Assembly (NCBI RefSeq): GCF_014696925.1
Contig: NZ_JACJQY010000010.1
Span: 84,369 to 148,368, forward strand
DNA length: 64,000 nucleotides
Direction of reading: 5' to 3'
DNA from: Phormidium tenue FACHB-1050
GTDB lineage: Bacteria > Cyanobacteriota > Cyanobacteriia > Pseudanabaenales > Pseudanabaenaceae
Position numbers and translations under genes: made by a program. The notes under the pieces are model-generated. The model ran no database searches and was not told the origin of the DNA. It saw only the letters and a program-made list of their open reading frames with translations. Positions 51,273 through 62,210 of this stretch are shown here, piece after piece; positions within the stretch are counted from its first letter, which is position 1; each line of letters begins with the position of its first letter.

Positions 51273-54200
51273 CTATTTGTTAAAAGCTTGCTGAGCCGAA
51301 TTCATAATTTGATTGTAACAAAAATTATCGACAAGACTGATTAAAGAATGAATTAAAACTGTATTACTTTCTGGTATAGATTTGATCAATTCATTCATCA
51401 TGTCATTATCAGCTAGGGTAGATGCTTGATGAAGTTGCCTAATCCAACTATTAGGCATTTGCGATAAATAATCCTTAAGATTAGCTGCTAAAGTTTCTAG
51501 ATCATCTGTATTTCTATCAGTGAATTGACGATTACTTTCATCTTCATACAAATAAGTTACACCTAAATACTCCGCTAATTTGTCAAAAATCAGTGCTTCT
51601 CGAAAAGGCTTACGCACAAAATCATCACAACCTGCGGAGAGGATAATTGCTTTTTCTTCTTCTAAGGCACTAGCTGTTAGGGCAATAATTACGGTGGCTT
51701 GTCCTTTTAAATGGGATTTGATTTGGCGTGTGGCTTCGTAGCCGTCCATTACAGGCATTCGCATATCCATCCAGATCAGATGTGGTTGCCATTCTTCCCA
51801 AATGGCGATCGCCTCCGTCCCATTTTCAGCCTCGCGGACTTTAAAGCCTACTGCTTCTAGTATTTTTACAAGTAAATGCCGACTTTCCCATCGGTCTTCT
51901 ACAACGAGGAGTCGATATTCTGGCTGGTTGGGGGCTAAACCGATAATGTAGCGATCGCTGGGTTGCCTTAACGGCACAGGAGATGATGACACATTAACGG
52001 GGAGATAAACCCTAAAAGTGCTGCCTACAGCCAACTGACTACTAACTGTAATTTCCCCACCCATAAATTGAGTAAACTTAAGACTGATGGGCAATCCTAG
52101 CCCTGTTCCTTCCGCAGTTCTCTTGCCTAGTTCCGTTTGTTCAAATGCTTCAAAGATTTTTCCTAGATAATTGGTAGGAATTCCTTCACCAGTATCTTCT
52201 ACGGTAAATTTTAATATGGTTGGAGTTGTAGCTTTCTCTGGGACTTGAGATTCTAATAGAGGCTTTGATTCTGGGGAGTCATTTGCATCTATATCAATAG
52301 ATAGAATTACCGAGCCTTGATTGGTAAATTTTATGGCATTACTTAACAAGTTAATTAAGATTTGGCGCAGTTTTCCCTCGTCAGTGTTAATCCATTGTGG
52401 GACTTGAGGCGATCGCCTAAACAGCAGTTGTAGAGATTTATCACTAACCTTAAGGCGAAACATTTGTTCCAAGGTATCGAGGAGATGATAAAGATCAAAG
52501 CTAGTGATGTTGAGCGTAATCCTTCCTGATTCAATTTTTGACATGTCTAAAACATCATTAATTAATTCCAGTAGATGTTCGCCACTGTCATGAATGATTT
52601 TGAGATAGGAGCGATGATTATCTTTCAGTGAAGTGTCTCGTACCATTAGTTGAGCGAAACCTAAAATTGCGTTTAATGGTGTTCGCAGTTCATGACTCAT
52701 ACTTGCCAAAAACTGACCTTTGGCTAGGCTAGCAGCCTCGGCAGCTTGTTTTGCTTGCTTGAGTTGTTGTTCGACTCTTTTGCTGTCTGTAATATCGCGA
52801 GCGACCCAAACCACGGTCTCTGTATCAATAGGAGAGATACTCGCATTCCACCAAAGTGGTTGATCGTTGGGAGAGAGAAGATACTCAACATTTATAGTTT
52901 GTTGTGTTTCTAAAACCTGCTGGACATAACTTGAGAAGAGGCTAGCTTGCTCAGGTGCAAATAATTCTGAAGGAAGTTTGCCAATTAATTCGCTAGTATT
53001 TTGCCAAACTGTTTGTCTGCGGGTTTGGGGGACTTTGAGAATGCGCCCCATGCGATCGCGGACTAAGATCACTTCATCCATAGCCGCAAATAAGGCTTTC
53101 ATTTCGGCATTGGTCACTCTCAATCGTTCTTCTGATTGTTTATGATCAATACCTATGGCGATCGCATTAGCGATCAAGTCGATGGTCTGGACATCTGTGT
53201 CTAAGTGCAACTGCGAAAACATCAGGATCACACCGATGACATGCCCTTTGACTATTAGTGGATGTCCCACCAACGAAACAATCCCTTGATTTTTCAACCA
53301 CGATTGATCAGATTCGCTTAAATCCGCCAAAATTTGATCAGTTAAAAGCGGCTGAAACATTCCTTGGGTAATTGACCATATCTGCTCTTTGCTGATCAAG
53401 TTACTGAGGCGATCGCTATCTGATTTGCTATAGTTCCCTGTGCTGACCTGTAAATTTAAATCATTGCCAAAAGCATTGATCGTCCAGATCTGCACAAAAG
53501 AGACGTTCATATGTCGCCATAGCGATTCGACAAAGGCTTGGAGAACTTCTTCTAAGGTCTTTAGTTGTGTAGATGCAGAACCAACTTCAGCCATCAAAAT
53601 TGATAAATGCACTCGCTCTAAAAGCTCTGATTCGACAAGTTTGCGATCGCTAATATCAAAAATTGCTCCATCAATCCATAACAATTGATTCTCTTCTGTA
53701 AATATTCCCTGCCCTTTTTCATACAGCCAGCGAATAGTACCTTTAGAGTCGATAATTCGATATTCCAAAATAAAGGCTTCGTGGCAAGTTAAACTTTCAT
53801 TGACAACTCTTTTTACAGTTTCTCGATCTTCAGGATAGATAATACTTTCCCAACTGCGAACTTGATTAGCGATAAATTCATCAGCAAGATAACCTGTTAG
53901 CTCCGTAACTGCTCCACCGATAAACACCATCGTCCCATCGCGATCGCAATTACAGCGATAGACAATGCCTGAAAAATTGGAAACCAAATTTCTAAATTTA
54001 TTTTCAGATTCTTGTAAATCGGCTACTCTCTGATGAATTCGCAATTCTAAGTTTTCATTAATCTTGCCAAGTTCTGCAAATGACTGTTTTAGCTGTGTCG
54101 CCATCTGATTAAAGGATTGCGAGAGAATATTCAATTCAGCAATTGTTGTTGAGGGAACTTCTCGATCTAACTCGCCATTTGCCAAGGCTTGACTCGCCAA

Positions 54201-55388
54201 AGTTAAACGGCGTAATGATTTATTAATATACTGAGTCGTGAAAACACCTAAAGCGATCGCGCCTGCTAGTGATAGACAAACGAGCAAAATTGTGTTTTGT
54301 CGCTTGATATCAATTTGTTCAGTAAAGTCAGATTCGGGCATTACCACGGCTATTAGCCAGTTGATCCCACGCTTATCTCGGTAGGGCAACACCTTAAAAA
54401 AAATATTTTCCCCTCCTGCCGAAAACCTTAAATTCTGTTCAGTGCTGATGTTATCTAAGCTTCCAACTTGTTTCTCTAGATACTCCGCCGCATCACGAAT
54501 CATTGGTTGCTTAATATTCTTAACAGGCATTCTCTGTAATTTTTGTTGATTACTGCTAGTTTCATAGGGCTTTTCTCCTGTCGAGCTAGCTACCAATAAT
54601 CCTGAAGGTTCTAGAATAAATGCTTCTCCCGACTTGCCAATTTTTAATCCATCTAAAAACTGGCTAATATTTCCTAGAGACAGATCCGCACCTAAGACTC
54701 CTATTCTCTTGCCCTCAGCATTATATACAGGTAGACTCGCTGTAATCACTTGCTCAGGTAAAGAGGAGTCTTGATAAATTGGACTCCAAATAGGCTGATC
54801 TGTTTGCAAAGCAGCCTGATACCAAGGGCGTTGACGGGCATCATAGAACTCTGACTTTCCCCTAAGTTCAAGACGATTTCCTTGGGCATCTAGGTTGTAA
54901 TAGTACCGCTGAAATCCGTCAACATTTATCGCTAATTGGAAAGATTGTGTGGGATTTTGTTGTTTGTCTAGACGAGCAATTCCCACAAATTCTCCTGCCT
55001 TTTCACCACCATAATAAATCCAAGAAACAGTAGGGAAATTTTGAATCTGTTGCCAGAGATAAATCTCACTAGCTTTACCTTTGGTTTTTAATGTTCCTTG
55101 CCGCACTGCATCAGCATTAATTTTATTGATTAAGTGGGGAGTTTCCAGATAAGAAGAGAGCTTTTGCTTGATGCGATCGCTAACTTCATTTTGCAGTTGC
55201 CCGACTAAGTTGGCGGTCATATCTTGCTCACTGCGCCAAGACAGCCACGCCATCAATCCTGATATTCCAGCAATCAAGATTATAAACTGACTAATCAGGA
55301 TGAATTTCAGTGATAGTTTTCGTGATTTAGGAGGATTGGTGGTTAATAGGCGATCACTCATAGAATTATTTCTACTGAAAGCTCCCAT
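51273..55388 (-). CDS. Hybrid sensor histidine kinase
   Basis: 1371 residues. TM1 ~27-49, periplasmic dCache sensor ~50-360 (RPWYQAALQTDQPIWSPIYQD, LGADLSLGNISQFL), TM2 ~365-390, HAMP, PAS ~465-590, GAF ~600-750, PAS ~765-875, HisKA with SHELRTPLNAILGFAQLM, HATPase (NLLSNAIKFT, DTGEGIP, GTGLGLPIS), C-terminal receiver (LIWMDMRMPVMDGYEATRQI) and a ~90-residue tail. A second Met at codon 10 (MSDRLL) is possible. It senses an extracellular small molecule through Cache and passes phosphate to the adjacent GGDEF/EAL regulator. Confidence 0.94.
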   Translation of the reverse strand: MGAFSRNNSMSDRLLTTNPPKSRKLSLKFILISQFIILIAGISGLMAWLSWRSEQDMTANLVGQLQNEVSDRIKQKLSSYLETPHLINKINADAVRQGTLKTKGKASEIYLWQQIQNFPTVSWIYYGGEKAGEFVGIARLDKQQNPTQSFQLAINVDGFQRYYYNLDAQGNRLELRGKSEFYDARQRPWYQAALQTDQPIWSPIYQDSSLPEQVITASLPVYNAEGKRIGVLGADLSLGNISQFLDGLKIGKSGEAFILEPSGLLVASSTGEKPYETSSNQQKLQRMPVKNIKQPMIRDAAEYLEKQVGSLDNISTEQNLRFSAGGENIFFKVLPYRDKRGINWLIAVVMPESDFTEQIDIKRQNTILLVCLSLAGAIALGVFTTQYINKSLRRLTLASQALANGELDREVPSTTIAELNILSQSFNQMATQLKQSFAELGKINENLELRIHQRVADLQESENKFRNLVSNFSGIVYRCNCDRDGTMVFIGGAVTELTGYLADEFIANQVRSWESIIYPEDRETVKRVVNESLTCHEAFILEYRIIDSKGTIRWLYEKGQGIFTEENQLLWIDGAIFDISDRKLVESELLERVHLSILMAEVGSASTQLKTLEEVLQAFVESLWRHMNVSFVQIWTINAFGNDLNLQVSTGNYSKSDSDRLSNLISKEQIWSITQGMFQPLLTDQILADLSESDQSWLKNQGIVSLVGHPLIVKGHVIGVILMFSQLHLDTDVQTIDLIANAIAIGIDHKQSEERLRVTNAEMKALFAAMDEVILVRDRMGRILKVPQTRRQTVWQNTSELIGKLPSELFAPEQASLFSSYVQQVLETQQTINVEYLLSPNDQPLWWNASISPIDTETVVWVARDITDSKRVEQQLKQAKQAAEAASLAKGQFLASMSHELRTPLNAILGFAQLMVRDTSLKDNHRSYLKIIHDSGEHLLELINDVLDMSKIESGRITLNITSFDLYHLLDTLEQMFRLKVSDKSLQLLFRRSPQVPQWINTDEGKLRQILINLLSNAIKFTNQGSVILSIDIDANDSPESKPLLESQVPEKATTPTILKFTVEDTGEGIPTNYLGKIFEAFEQTELGKRTAEGTGLGLPISLKFTQFMGGEITVSSQLAVGSTFRVYLPVNVSSSPVPLRQPSDRYIIGLAPNQPEYRLLVVEDRWESRHLLVKILEAVGFKVREAENGTEAIAIWEEWQPHLIWMDMRMPVMDGYEATRQIKSHLKGQATVIIALTASALEEEKAIILSAGCDDFVRKPFREALIFDKLAEYLGVTYLYEDESNRQFTDRNTDDLETLAANLKDYLSQMPNSWIRQLHQASTLADNDMMNELIKSIPESNTVLIHSLISLVDNFCYNQIMNSAQQAFNK

Positions 55389-55445
55389 ATGGTTTTAGCT
55401 ATTTTACCCTACCTAAAACTTTCACCAACTTTAATAGATTGTTGG

Positions 55446-55576
55446 CAGCAATTCTAATTATAAAAATCGGTTTTTTGAAAGCCCGCCGTTGGCGGGCTTT
55501 CAAAAAACCGGTTTTTGTGTTTCCAGCGCCGAAGGCGCTGGAAACACAAAAATCGGTTTCATAATGAGAATTGCTG
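55446..55576. mobile_element. MITE-like element, 131 bp, two palindromes
   Basis: Ends agcaattctaattataaaa and, inverted, agcaattctcattatgaaa match at 17 of 19 positions. Inside are a palindrome around cccgccgttggcggg and a second at 55517-55547 (gtgtttccagcgcc and complement); aaaaatcggtt recurs between them. No coding capacity. Confidence 0.75.
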
Positions 55577-55611
55577 GATTGTTGGTGAATGGAAATAAGA
55601 GAAAAAATTTT

Positions 55612-56316
55612 TTATCTTGCTAGAGCGCTCAAGAACTGTTGCAAACGTCCTAGAAATGAACCCGACTGCTTGCCAGTTTTTTGGCGAAATAAACGATCAA
55701 TGTCATCACTGGAAGGACGTTGAGCCACTTCCGCGAGTTGTTGCATTCCCTCCTCAGTTTGTTGCCATACTTGCCATGTTTGCGGATAGCAGCGCCATAA
55801 TGCGCCGAGTTCTAGGGGCTTGATGTAATAGGCTGTCTCGAAAGTACTTAAGAAGCGATCGCGCATTTGTCTTGCAGCTAGTCCTAATCCCACCTCACTG
55901 TTTTCAAGGCGAGGATTGATCATCACGAATGGGCGATCGCCTGCTAGCTGCACTAACTTCTCTACTTGTTCAACTTCGACCGAAGTTGGCTCGATTAAAA
56001 GAAATGCTTTATCCTCTTCCCGAACGGCTCTGCGTCCCTCATTAACACCGCGTACTGATACTTCAAGATCTGCCCACTCACGTTTTGCTAGAGCCGCCGC
56101 CCCAGCGTCCGAAAAAATGGCTTGCCATGCATTGCCATAGTGCTGATTAAAACTAGCCGCAAATTCATAGGCGATCGGCAATGCTTTGAGTTCAGGAAAT
56201 CGCAGATCAGCAATGACGCGATTAGCTCCATCAGCGATCGCCTGATGCGTAGCAGCGATCGCTTGCTCGACAGCATCTTCTAAATGGTCTGGAATTAAGA
56301 TTGGCTCTTGCGTCAT
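55612..56316 (-). CDS. DUF1995 family protein
   Basis: 234 residues, soluble. Pattern LEDAVEQAIAATHQAIADGANRVIADLRFPELK ... WADLEVSVRGV ... PFVMINPRLENSEVGLGLAARQMRDRFLSTFETAYYIKPLELGAL matches DUF1995, a family of oxygenic phototrophs (related plant proteins affect photosystem accumulation). Exact role unknown. Monocistronic, followed upstream by a groEL terminator palindrome (56370-56410). Confidence 0.87.
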   Translation of the reverse strand: MTQEPILIPDHLEDAVEQAIAATHQAIADGANRVIADLRFPELKALPIAYEFAASFNQHYGNAWQAIFSDAGAAALAKREWADLEVSVRGVNEGRRAVREEDKAFLLIEPTSVEVEQVEKLVQLAGDRPFVMINPRLENSEVGLGLAARQMRDRFLSTFETAYYIKPLELGALWRCYPQTWQVWQQTEEGMQQLAEVAQRPSSDDIDRLFRQKTGKQSGSFLGRLQQFLSALAR

Positions 56317-56369
56317 AAATGATTATTTTTAAAGTTATTAAAAGCTGCGAATCATTTGAGTTTAACGCA

Positions 56370-56410
56370 AAAAAAGGAGAGGTTACGCTTAGCGTAACCT
56401 CTCCTTTTTT
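56370..56410. terminator. Palindromic terminator between DUF1995 and groEL
   Basis: aaaaaaggagaggttacgc-tta-gcgtaacctctcctttttt with A/T runs on both sides. It ends the minus-strand groESL transcript. Confidence 0.85.
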
Positions 56411-56430
56411 GGGGAATCTATGGACGATGA

Positions 56431-58098
<1,668 letters not shown>

Positions 58099-58155
58099 TT
58101 AATTTGGTAATTGGTTTTATTCTTTTTGATTTGTACGAAGTACAAGTCAAATCAT

Positions 58156-58467
58156 TTATTCAACGATCGCGAGAATATCTCTTTCTGCAAGGAGCAAATA
58201 ATCTACGCTTTCGATTTTGACTTCAGTGCCTGCATACTTGGAGTAAAGAACTTTATCGCCTGCTTTGACTTCTAGCGCTACACGAGTACCTTTATCATTG
58301 CGTGCGCCAGGACCAACGGCAGTTACTTCACCGATTTGGGGCTTTTCTTGTGCTGTGTCTGGCAAGAAAATACCGCCTACAGTTTTTTCTTCTTTTGTTG
58401 CTACTTTAACCAATAGGCGATCGCCTAGGGGTTGCAGTGTACCAGTATTTAGGGTTAACGATGCCAC
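58156..58467 (-). CDS. groES: Co-chaperonin GroES
   Basis: 103 residues: [44 protein letters not shown] with the mobile loop, and [22 protein letters not shown]. It caps GroEL. The promoter region carries a CIRCE operator. Confidence 0.97.
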   Translation of the reverse strand: MASLTLNTGTLQPLGDRLLVKVATKEEKTVGGIFLPDTAQEKPQIGEVTAVGPGARNDKGTRVALEVKAGDKVLYSKYAGTEVKIESVDYLLLAERDILAIVE

Positions 58468-58561
58468 TATGCCATACCTCCTTAAAATCTAATCAGAGCG
58501 GACTTTGCAAGTGATGACTTAAGGTGGAATTTTCATTTCACTTGGTCACACATTGCGTGCT

Positions 58562-58588
58562 TTAGCACTCTGTCTCACTGAGTGCCAA
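58562..58588 (-). promoter_or_regulatory. CIRCE operator (HrcA binding site)
   Basis: ttagcactc-N9-gagtgccaa: the left half matches the consensus exactly and the right half has one change (gagtgcCaa for gagtgcTaa). It lies 95 bp upstream of groES. HrcA repression of groESL at such sites is well established in cyanobacteria. Confidence 0.92.
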
Positions 58589-58665
58589 TATACTGCGAAA
58601 TGAGTAGGGAACTAGATCGGCTTACCGTACAAACCTAATCGAGAAGCGCTACAAGCCTAAAAAAT

Positions 58666-58695
58666 AAGGGTGGCGAGATTTGCCACCCTTATTTT
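58666..58695. terminator. Hairpin after the cyclo-ligase gene
   Basis: aataagggtggc-gagatt-tgccacccttatt, overlapping the stop codon of the minus-strand gene, with a T-run on the minus strand. Confidence 0.75.
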
Positions 58696-59243
58696 TCTGT
58701 AATAATCACATCTAATGTTACGTCCCAAGAATCATGGGGCAATGTATCTAAATAAAACTGATCAAAAATAATTCCTGTTTTAGTTCCCGTAGAGTTAGGC
58801 AACCAGCGATCATAAAAGCCACCGCCATAGCCCAGTCGATAACCACGCCGATCGCAAGCCACCGCAGGAATCAAAATTAGATCAATATTTTGTAAATTCA
58901 TCAGGGGCAAGTCATGGCGCGGCTCCAAAATGCCAAAGGCTCCCGATCGCATATTGTTGTCAAAATCCGCGATCGCCACTTGATGCCAAATCAGATCTTT
59001 TTCGACACAGCGAGAAAAGCCCCAATTCTTGTCAGGGAATATTTGCCACAGGGGGCTTAAATCTGGTTCTTGGCGAAAACTGCTAAATGTCAATATATTT
59101 TGCGCTTGTTGAAAAATTTGCCAATCGGAGAGGCGATCGCATAGTGCTTGACTTTTTTGTTGCCAAATTTCATGGGGGATTTGGCGGCGTTGGTTGAGCA
59201 ATGTGCGTCTAAGTTGTTTTTTTGTTTGCAGAAAATCTGTCAT
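58689..59243 (-). CDS. 5-formyltetrahydrofolate cyclo-ligase
   Basis: 184 residues. KKQLRRTLLNQRRQI start, ILTFSSFRQEPDLSP, LILIPAVACDRRGYRLGYGGGFYDRWL (signature) and a C-terminal DVIITEK. It converts 5-formyl-THF to 5,10-methenyl-THF with ATP, recycling folate. Its upstream region holds a palindrome (59271-59317). Confidence 0.92.
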   Translation of the reverse strand: MTDFLQTKKQLRRTLLNQRRQIPHEIWQQKSQALCDRLSDWQIFQQAQNILTFSSFRQEPDLSPLWQIFPDKNWGFSRCVEKDLIWHQVAIADFDNNMRSGAFGILEPRHDLPLMNLQNIDLILIPAVACDRRGYRLGYGGGFYDRWLPNSTGTKTGIIFDQFYLDTLPHDSWDVTLDVIITEK

Positions 59244-59270
59244 TTCATAAGGTTTGTACTGACAACAGCT

Positions 59271-59317
59271 CCAAGAATTAGTGATGCGGCGCGAAGCGCC
59301 GCATCACTAATTCTTGG
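59271..59317. repeat. 47-bp perfect palindrome, GCGGCGCGAAGCGCCGC core
   Basis: Arms ccaagaattagtgat and complement, between the ilvD stop and the cyclo-ligase start; an ilvD terminator is likely. acagct and agccc flank it as in other family members. Confidence 0.75.
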
Positions 59318-59350
59318 GCTTTAATGTCTATTTACTGGGAAGGGAGTAAT

Positions 59351-61036
59351 TTAGTACAGGTCTAAATCAGTCACCGCACCTTTGCTACTAGTCGAAACTA
59401 GCTTGGCATATTTTGCTAAAACTCCCTTGGTGTAGCGAGGAGCAGGAGCCTTCCAATTCGCACGACGAATAGCTAGTTCCTCATCACTGACATTGAGTTG
59501 AATCAAGCGCTGATGAGCATCAATGGTGATCGAGTCGCCTTCTTGGACTAAGGCGATCGTCCCACCCACAAAAGCTTCAGGAGCAACGTGACCAACTACC
59601 ATTCCGTAAGTACCACCAGAGAAACGTCCATCGGTAATTAAACCAACGGAATCTCCCAAGCCAGCACCGATAATTGCACTTGTTGGCGCAAGCATTTCGC
59701 GCATCCCTGGACCACCCTTTGGTCCTTCGTAGCGAATGACCAAAATATCGCCTGCATTGATCTTGTTAGCCAGAATCGCTGCAAGGGAATCTTCTTCTGA
59801 TTCAAAGACGCGAGCGGGACCAGTAATGATCGGATTCTTTACGCCCGAAATTTTGGCAACGGCTCCTTCTTCAGCAAGATTGCCTCTCAGAACGGCGAGA
59901 TGTCCTTGCTTATACATGGGGCGATCCCAAGGGCGGATCACATCTTGATCAGCACGAGGCTCGGCAGGAATATCTTTGAGAACTTCTTCAACGGTTTGAC
60001 CAGTAATCGTGATGCAGTCACCATGTAACAGACCACGCACTAAAAGCATCTTCATTACTTGGGGAATACCACCTGCTTTGTGGAGGTCAGTGGCTACATA
60101 CTTGCCTGATGGCTTAAGGTCACAGAGTACGGGAACACGCTCACGAATGCTCTCGAAATCATCAAGGTTCCATTCCACTCCTACGGAATGGGCGATCGCT
60201 AAAAAGTGTAAGACGGCATTGGTCGAACCACCGACAGCCATCACCACGGAAATAGCGTTCTCAATCGATTTGCGGGTGATGATATCGCGAGGCAGCAGAT
60301 TATTGCGAATTGCATTGACTAAAACCGTACCAGCAAGTTCTGTATTCGCCGCCTTTTCGGGAGCAACGGCGGACATAGTAGAGGAATACATCAAGCTCAT
60401 GCCCATGGCTTCAAATGCTGAAGACATAGTATTTGCCGTATACATACCGCCGCAGGAGCCAGCCCCTGGACAAGCATTGCGCTCAACTGAATTGAGTCTG
60501 ACTTCATCAATTCGACCTGCGCTATATTGACCAACGGCTTCAAAAGAACTAACTACGGTCAAATCTTCGCCATCAAGATGTCCTGGTTCGATTGTGCCGC
60601 CATAGACAAATAAAGCTGGAATATTCATTCTTGCCATTGCGATCATCGCCCCTGGCATATTTTTGTCACAGCCGCCGATCGCTAAAACCCCATCCATACT
60701 CTGACCAGTACAGGCTGTTTCAATCGAGTCAGCAATTACGTCACGGGAAACAAGCGAATATTTCATGCCTTCAGTTCCCATCGAAATCCCGTCACTGATG
60801 GTGATCGTACCGAAAACTTGGGGCATCCCATTAGCCGCACGAATTCCTGCTTCAGCACGGATAGCTAGGGGAGCAATGCCCATATTGCAAGGGGTAATCG
60901 TGCTGTGGGCGCTTGCTACACCGACAATAGGTTTTGTAAAATCCGAGTCTTGGAAACCAACAGCGCGTAACATAGCGCGGTTAGGCGATCGCTGAACGCC
61001 TTCGGTAATTGCACGACTTCTGCGATTGTCGGACAT
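59351..61036 (-). CDS. ilvD: Dihydroxy-acid dehydratase
   Basis: 561 residues. Fe-S ligands in [12 protein letters not shown] and [17 protein letters not shown], plus [35 protein letters not shown]. It dehydrates 2,3-dihydroxy-isovalerate and -methylvalerate in valine/isoleucine synthesis. Full length, single gene. The upstream 90 bp hold the divergent promoters with the lipoprotein gene. Confidence 0.97.
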   Translation of the reverse strand: MSDNRRSRAITEGVQRSPNRAMLRAVGFQDSDFTKPIVGVASAHSTITPCNMGIAPLAIRAEAGIRAANGMPQVFGTITISDGISMGTEGMKYSLVSRDVIADSIETACTGQSMDGVLAIGGCDKNMPGAMIAMARMNIPALFVYGGTIEPGHLDGEDLTVVSSFEAVGQYSAGRIDEVRLNSVERNACPGAGSCGGMYTANTMSSAFEAMGMSLMYSSTMSAVAPEKAANTELAGTVLVNAIRNNLLPRDIITRKSIENAISVVMAVGGSTNAVLHFLAIAHSVGVEWNLDDFESIRERVPVLCDLKPSGKYVATDLHKAGGIPQVMKMLLVRGLLHGDCITITGQTVEEVLKDIPAEPRADQDVIRPWDRPMYKQGHLAVLRGNLAEEGAVAKISGVKNPIITGPARVFESEEDSLAAILANKINAGDILVIRYEGPKGGPGMREMLAPTSAIIGAGLGDSVGLITDGRFSGGTYGMVVGHVAPEAFVGGTIALVQEGDSITIDAHQRLIQLNVSDEELAIRRANWKAPAPRYTKGVLAKYAKLVSTSSKGAVTDLDLY

Positions 61037-61128
61037 AATTCAAATCTCTGTTATTAGCTTAATCAACTAAAACATTTTAGAATTTTTAGACACTAGAATA
61101 ATCACCTTGGACTATCGGCAATTACCAA

Positions 61129-61590
61129 ATGCAACTTCAAACGCAATTTCCCAAGCACTTGTCTGATCCTTTGCCAACTCGTCCTAACCGTCACGCAGCG
61201 CTTTATGCTGCGGCTTTGAGCATTGGCATATTGCTATATGGTTGTGGGGAAAGTAAGATTTCCCAATGTAACAAAGTTGTTACTATTGCCAATAAAACTA
61301 ATACTCTGACAGCCCCAAAGGATATTACAGGCTTTGGCGCATTCGCTGAAAATATTGATCAAATTCGCACAGAAGTAGAGGCGATCGCGGTTCAAGACTC
61401 AAAGCTTAAGGAATTGCAAACGCAGTTACTAGGTGTATATGGTGATGCTTCTCAAGCTCTAAAGGGACAAGTAAAAGCTGCTGAGGCAAAAGATGCCAAT
61501 GCGATGACTAAAGCCAAGCAAGATTTAGAAACTGCATCAACTAAGGAAAGTGAGGTTGTCGATCAAATTAATGCCTTATGTACCAAATAG
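61129..61590 (+). CDS. Putative lipoprotein, 153 aa
   Basis: An unusually long N-terminal extension (~24 residues, Pro- and His-rich) precedes a hydrophobic segment AALYAAALSIGILLYGC, whose final Cys (YGC) fits a lipobox. The mature part is helical and charged (FAENIDQIRTEVEAIAVQDSKLKELQTQLLGVYGDASQALKG), ending in a Cys. Similar cyanobacterial exported helical proteins exist, but no function is known. Confidence 0.7.
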   Translation: MQLQTQFPKHLSDPLPTRPNRHAALYAAALSIGILLYGCGESKISQCNKVVTIANKTNTLTAPKDITGFGAFAENIDQIRTEVEAIAVQDSKLKELQTQLLGVYGDASQALKGQVKAAEAKDANAMTKAKQDLETASTKESEVVDQINALCTK

Positions 61591-61591
61591 A

Positions 61592-61626
61592 AAAATAAGA
61601 GGAGCGCTGTGCGCTCCTCTTATTTT
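61592..61626. terminator. Bidirectional terminator between convergent genes
   Basis: aaaataagaggagcgc-tgt-gcgctcctcttatttt. It overlaps the tadA stop on the minus strand. Confidence 0.85.
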
Positions 61627-62084
61627 CTAAGATTCTGAAACCAAACCTGTAATAACTCTTGGCATTCTCTTTCGCGGATTCCTGCGATCGCCTCTAGCTT
61701 GTGAAAAGACACAGGACTATCAGGCAAATTAGCCACGGTACGAATTGCTCCTGCTTTGGGATCATCAGCGCCATAGACTAATGTATTAATTCGCGCTTGT
61801 AAAATTGCCCCCGCACACATTGGACAAGGCTCCAAAGTCACATATAAAGTGCATCCGTTTAAATGCCAATCTTGCAATACTCGCGCCGCTTCACGAATTG
61901 CTACTATTTCCGCGTGAGCAGTGGGATCTTGATCGCGTTCTTTGCGATTTACTCCAGTGGCGATCGCTTCTCCCATACTATTCACAATTACCGCACCCAC
62001 AGGAATTTCCCCTAAAGCCCCCACTTCTTTTGCCAAGGTGATCGCTTGATCCATCCAAATTTGATGCACTTCTAAATTTTTCAT
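61620..62084 (-). CDS. tadA: tRNA adenosine(34) deaminase TadA
   Basis: 154 residues. Zinc ligands and catalytic Glu in HAEIVAIREAA, PCPMCAGAI, and the C-terminal helix (LLQVWFQNLRK). It converts A34 to inosine in the tRNA-Arg(ACG) anticodon. The start has competing palindrome sequence upstream (62101-62151). Confidence 0.94.
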   Translation of the reverse strand: MKNLEVHQIWMDQAITLAKEVGALGEIPVGAVIVNSMGEAIATGVNRKERDQDPTAHAEIVAIREAARVLQDWHLNGCTLYVTLEPCPMCAGAILQARINTLVYGADDPKAGAIRTVANLPDSPVSFHKLEAIAGIRERECQELLQVWFQNLRK

Positions 62085-62100
62085 CGTTTATGGCTTGTCA

Positions 62101-62151
62101 AAATCCCAAAATTATCGGCGGCGTATTGAGCCGTCGATAATTTTGGGATTT
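62101..62151. repeat. 51-bp palindrome between tadA and metG
   Basis: aaatcccaaaattatcg and complement with an imperfect centre. It lies in the divergent promoter region of tadA and metG. Confidence 0.65.
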
Positions 62152-62210
62152 AATGTTACATTTACCACCATTTTTTTGCAAAATGGTAGTAGTCCTGAAT
62201 TGAGTTACCT

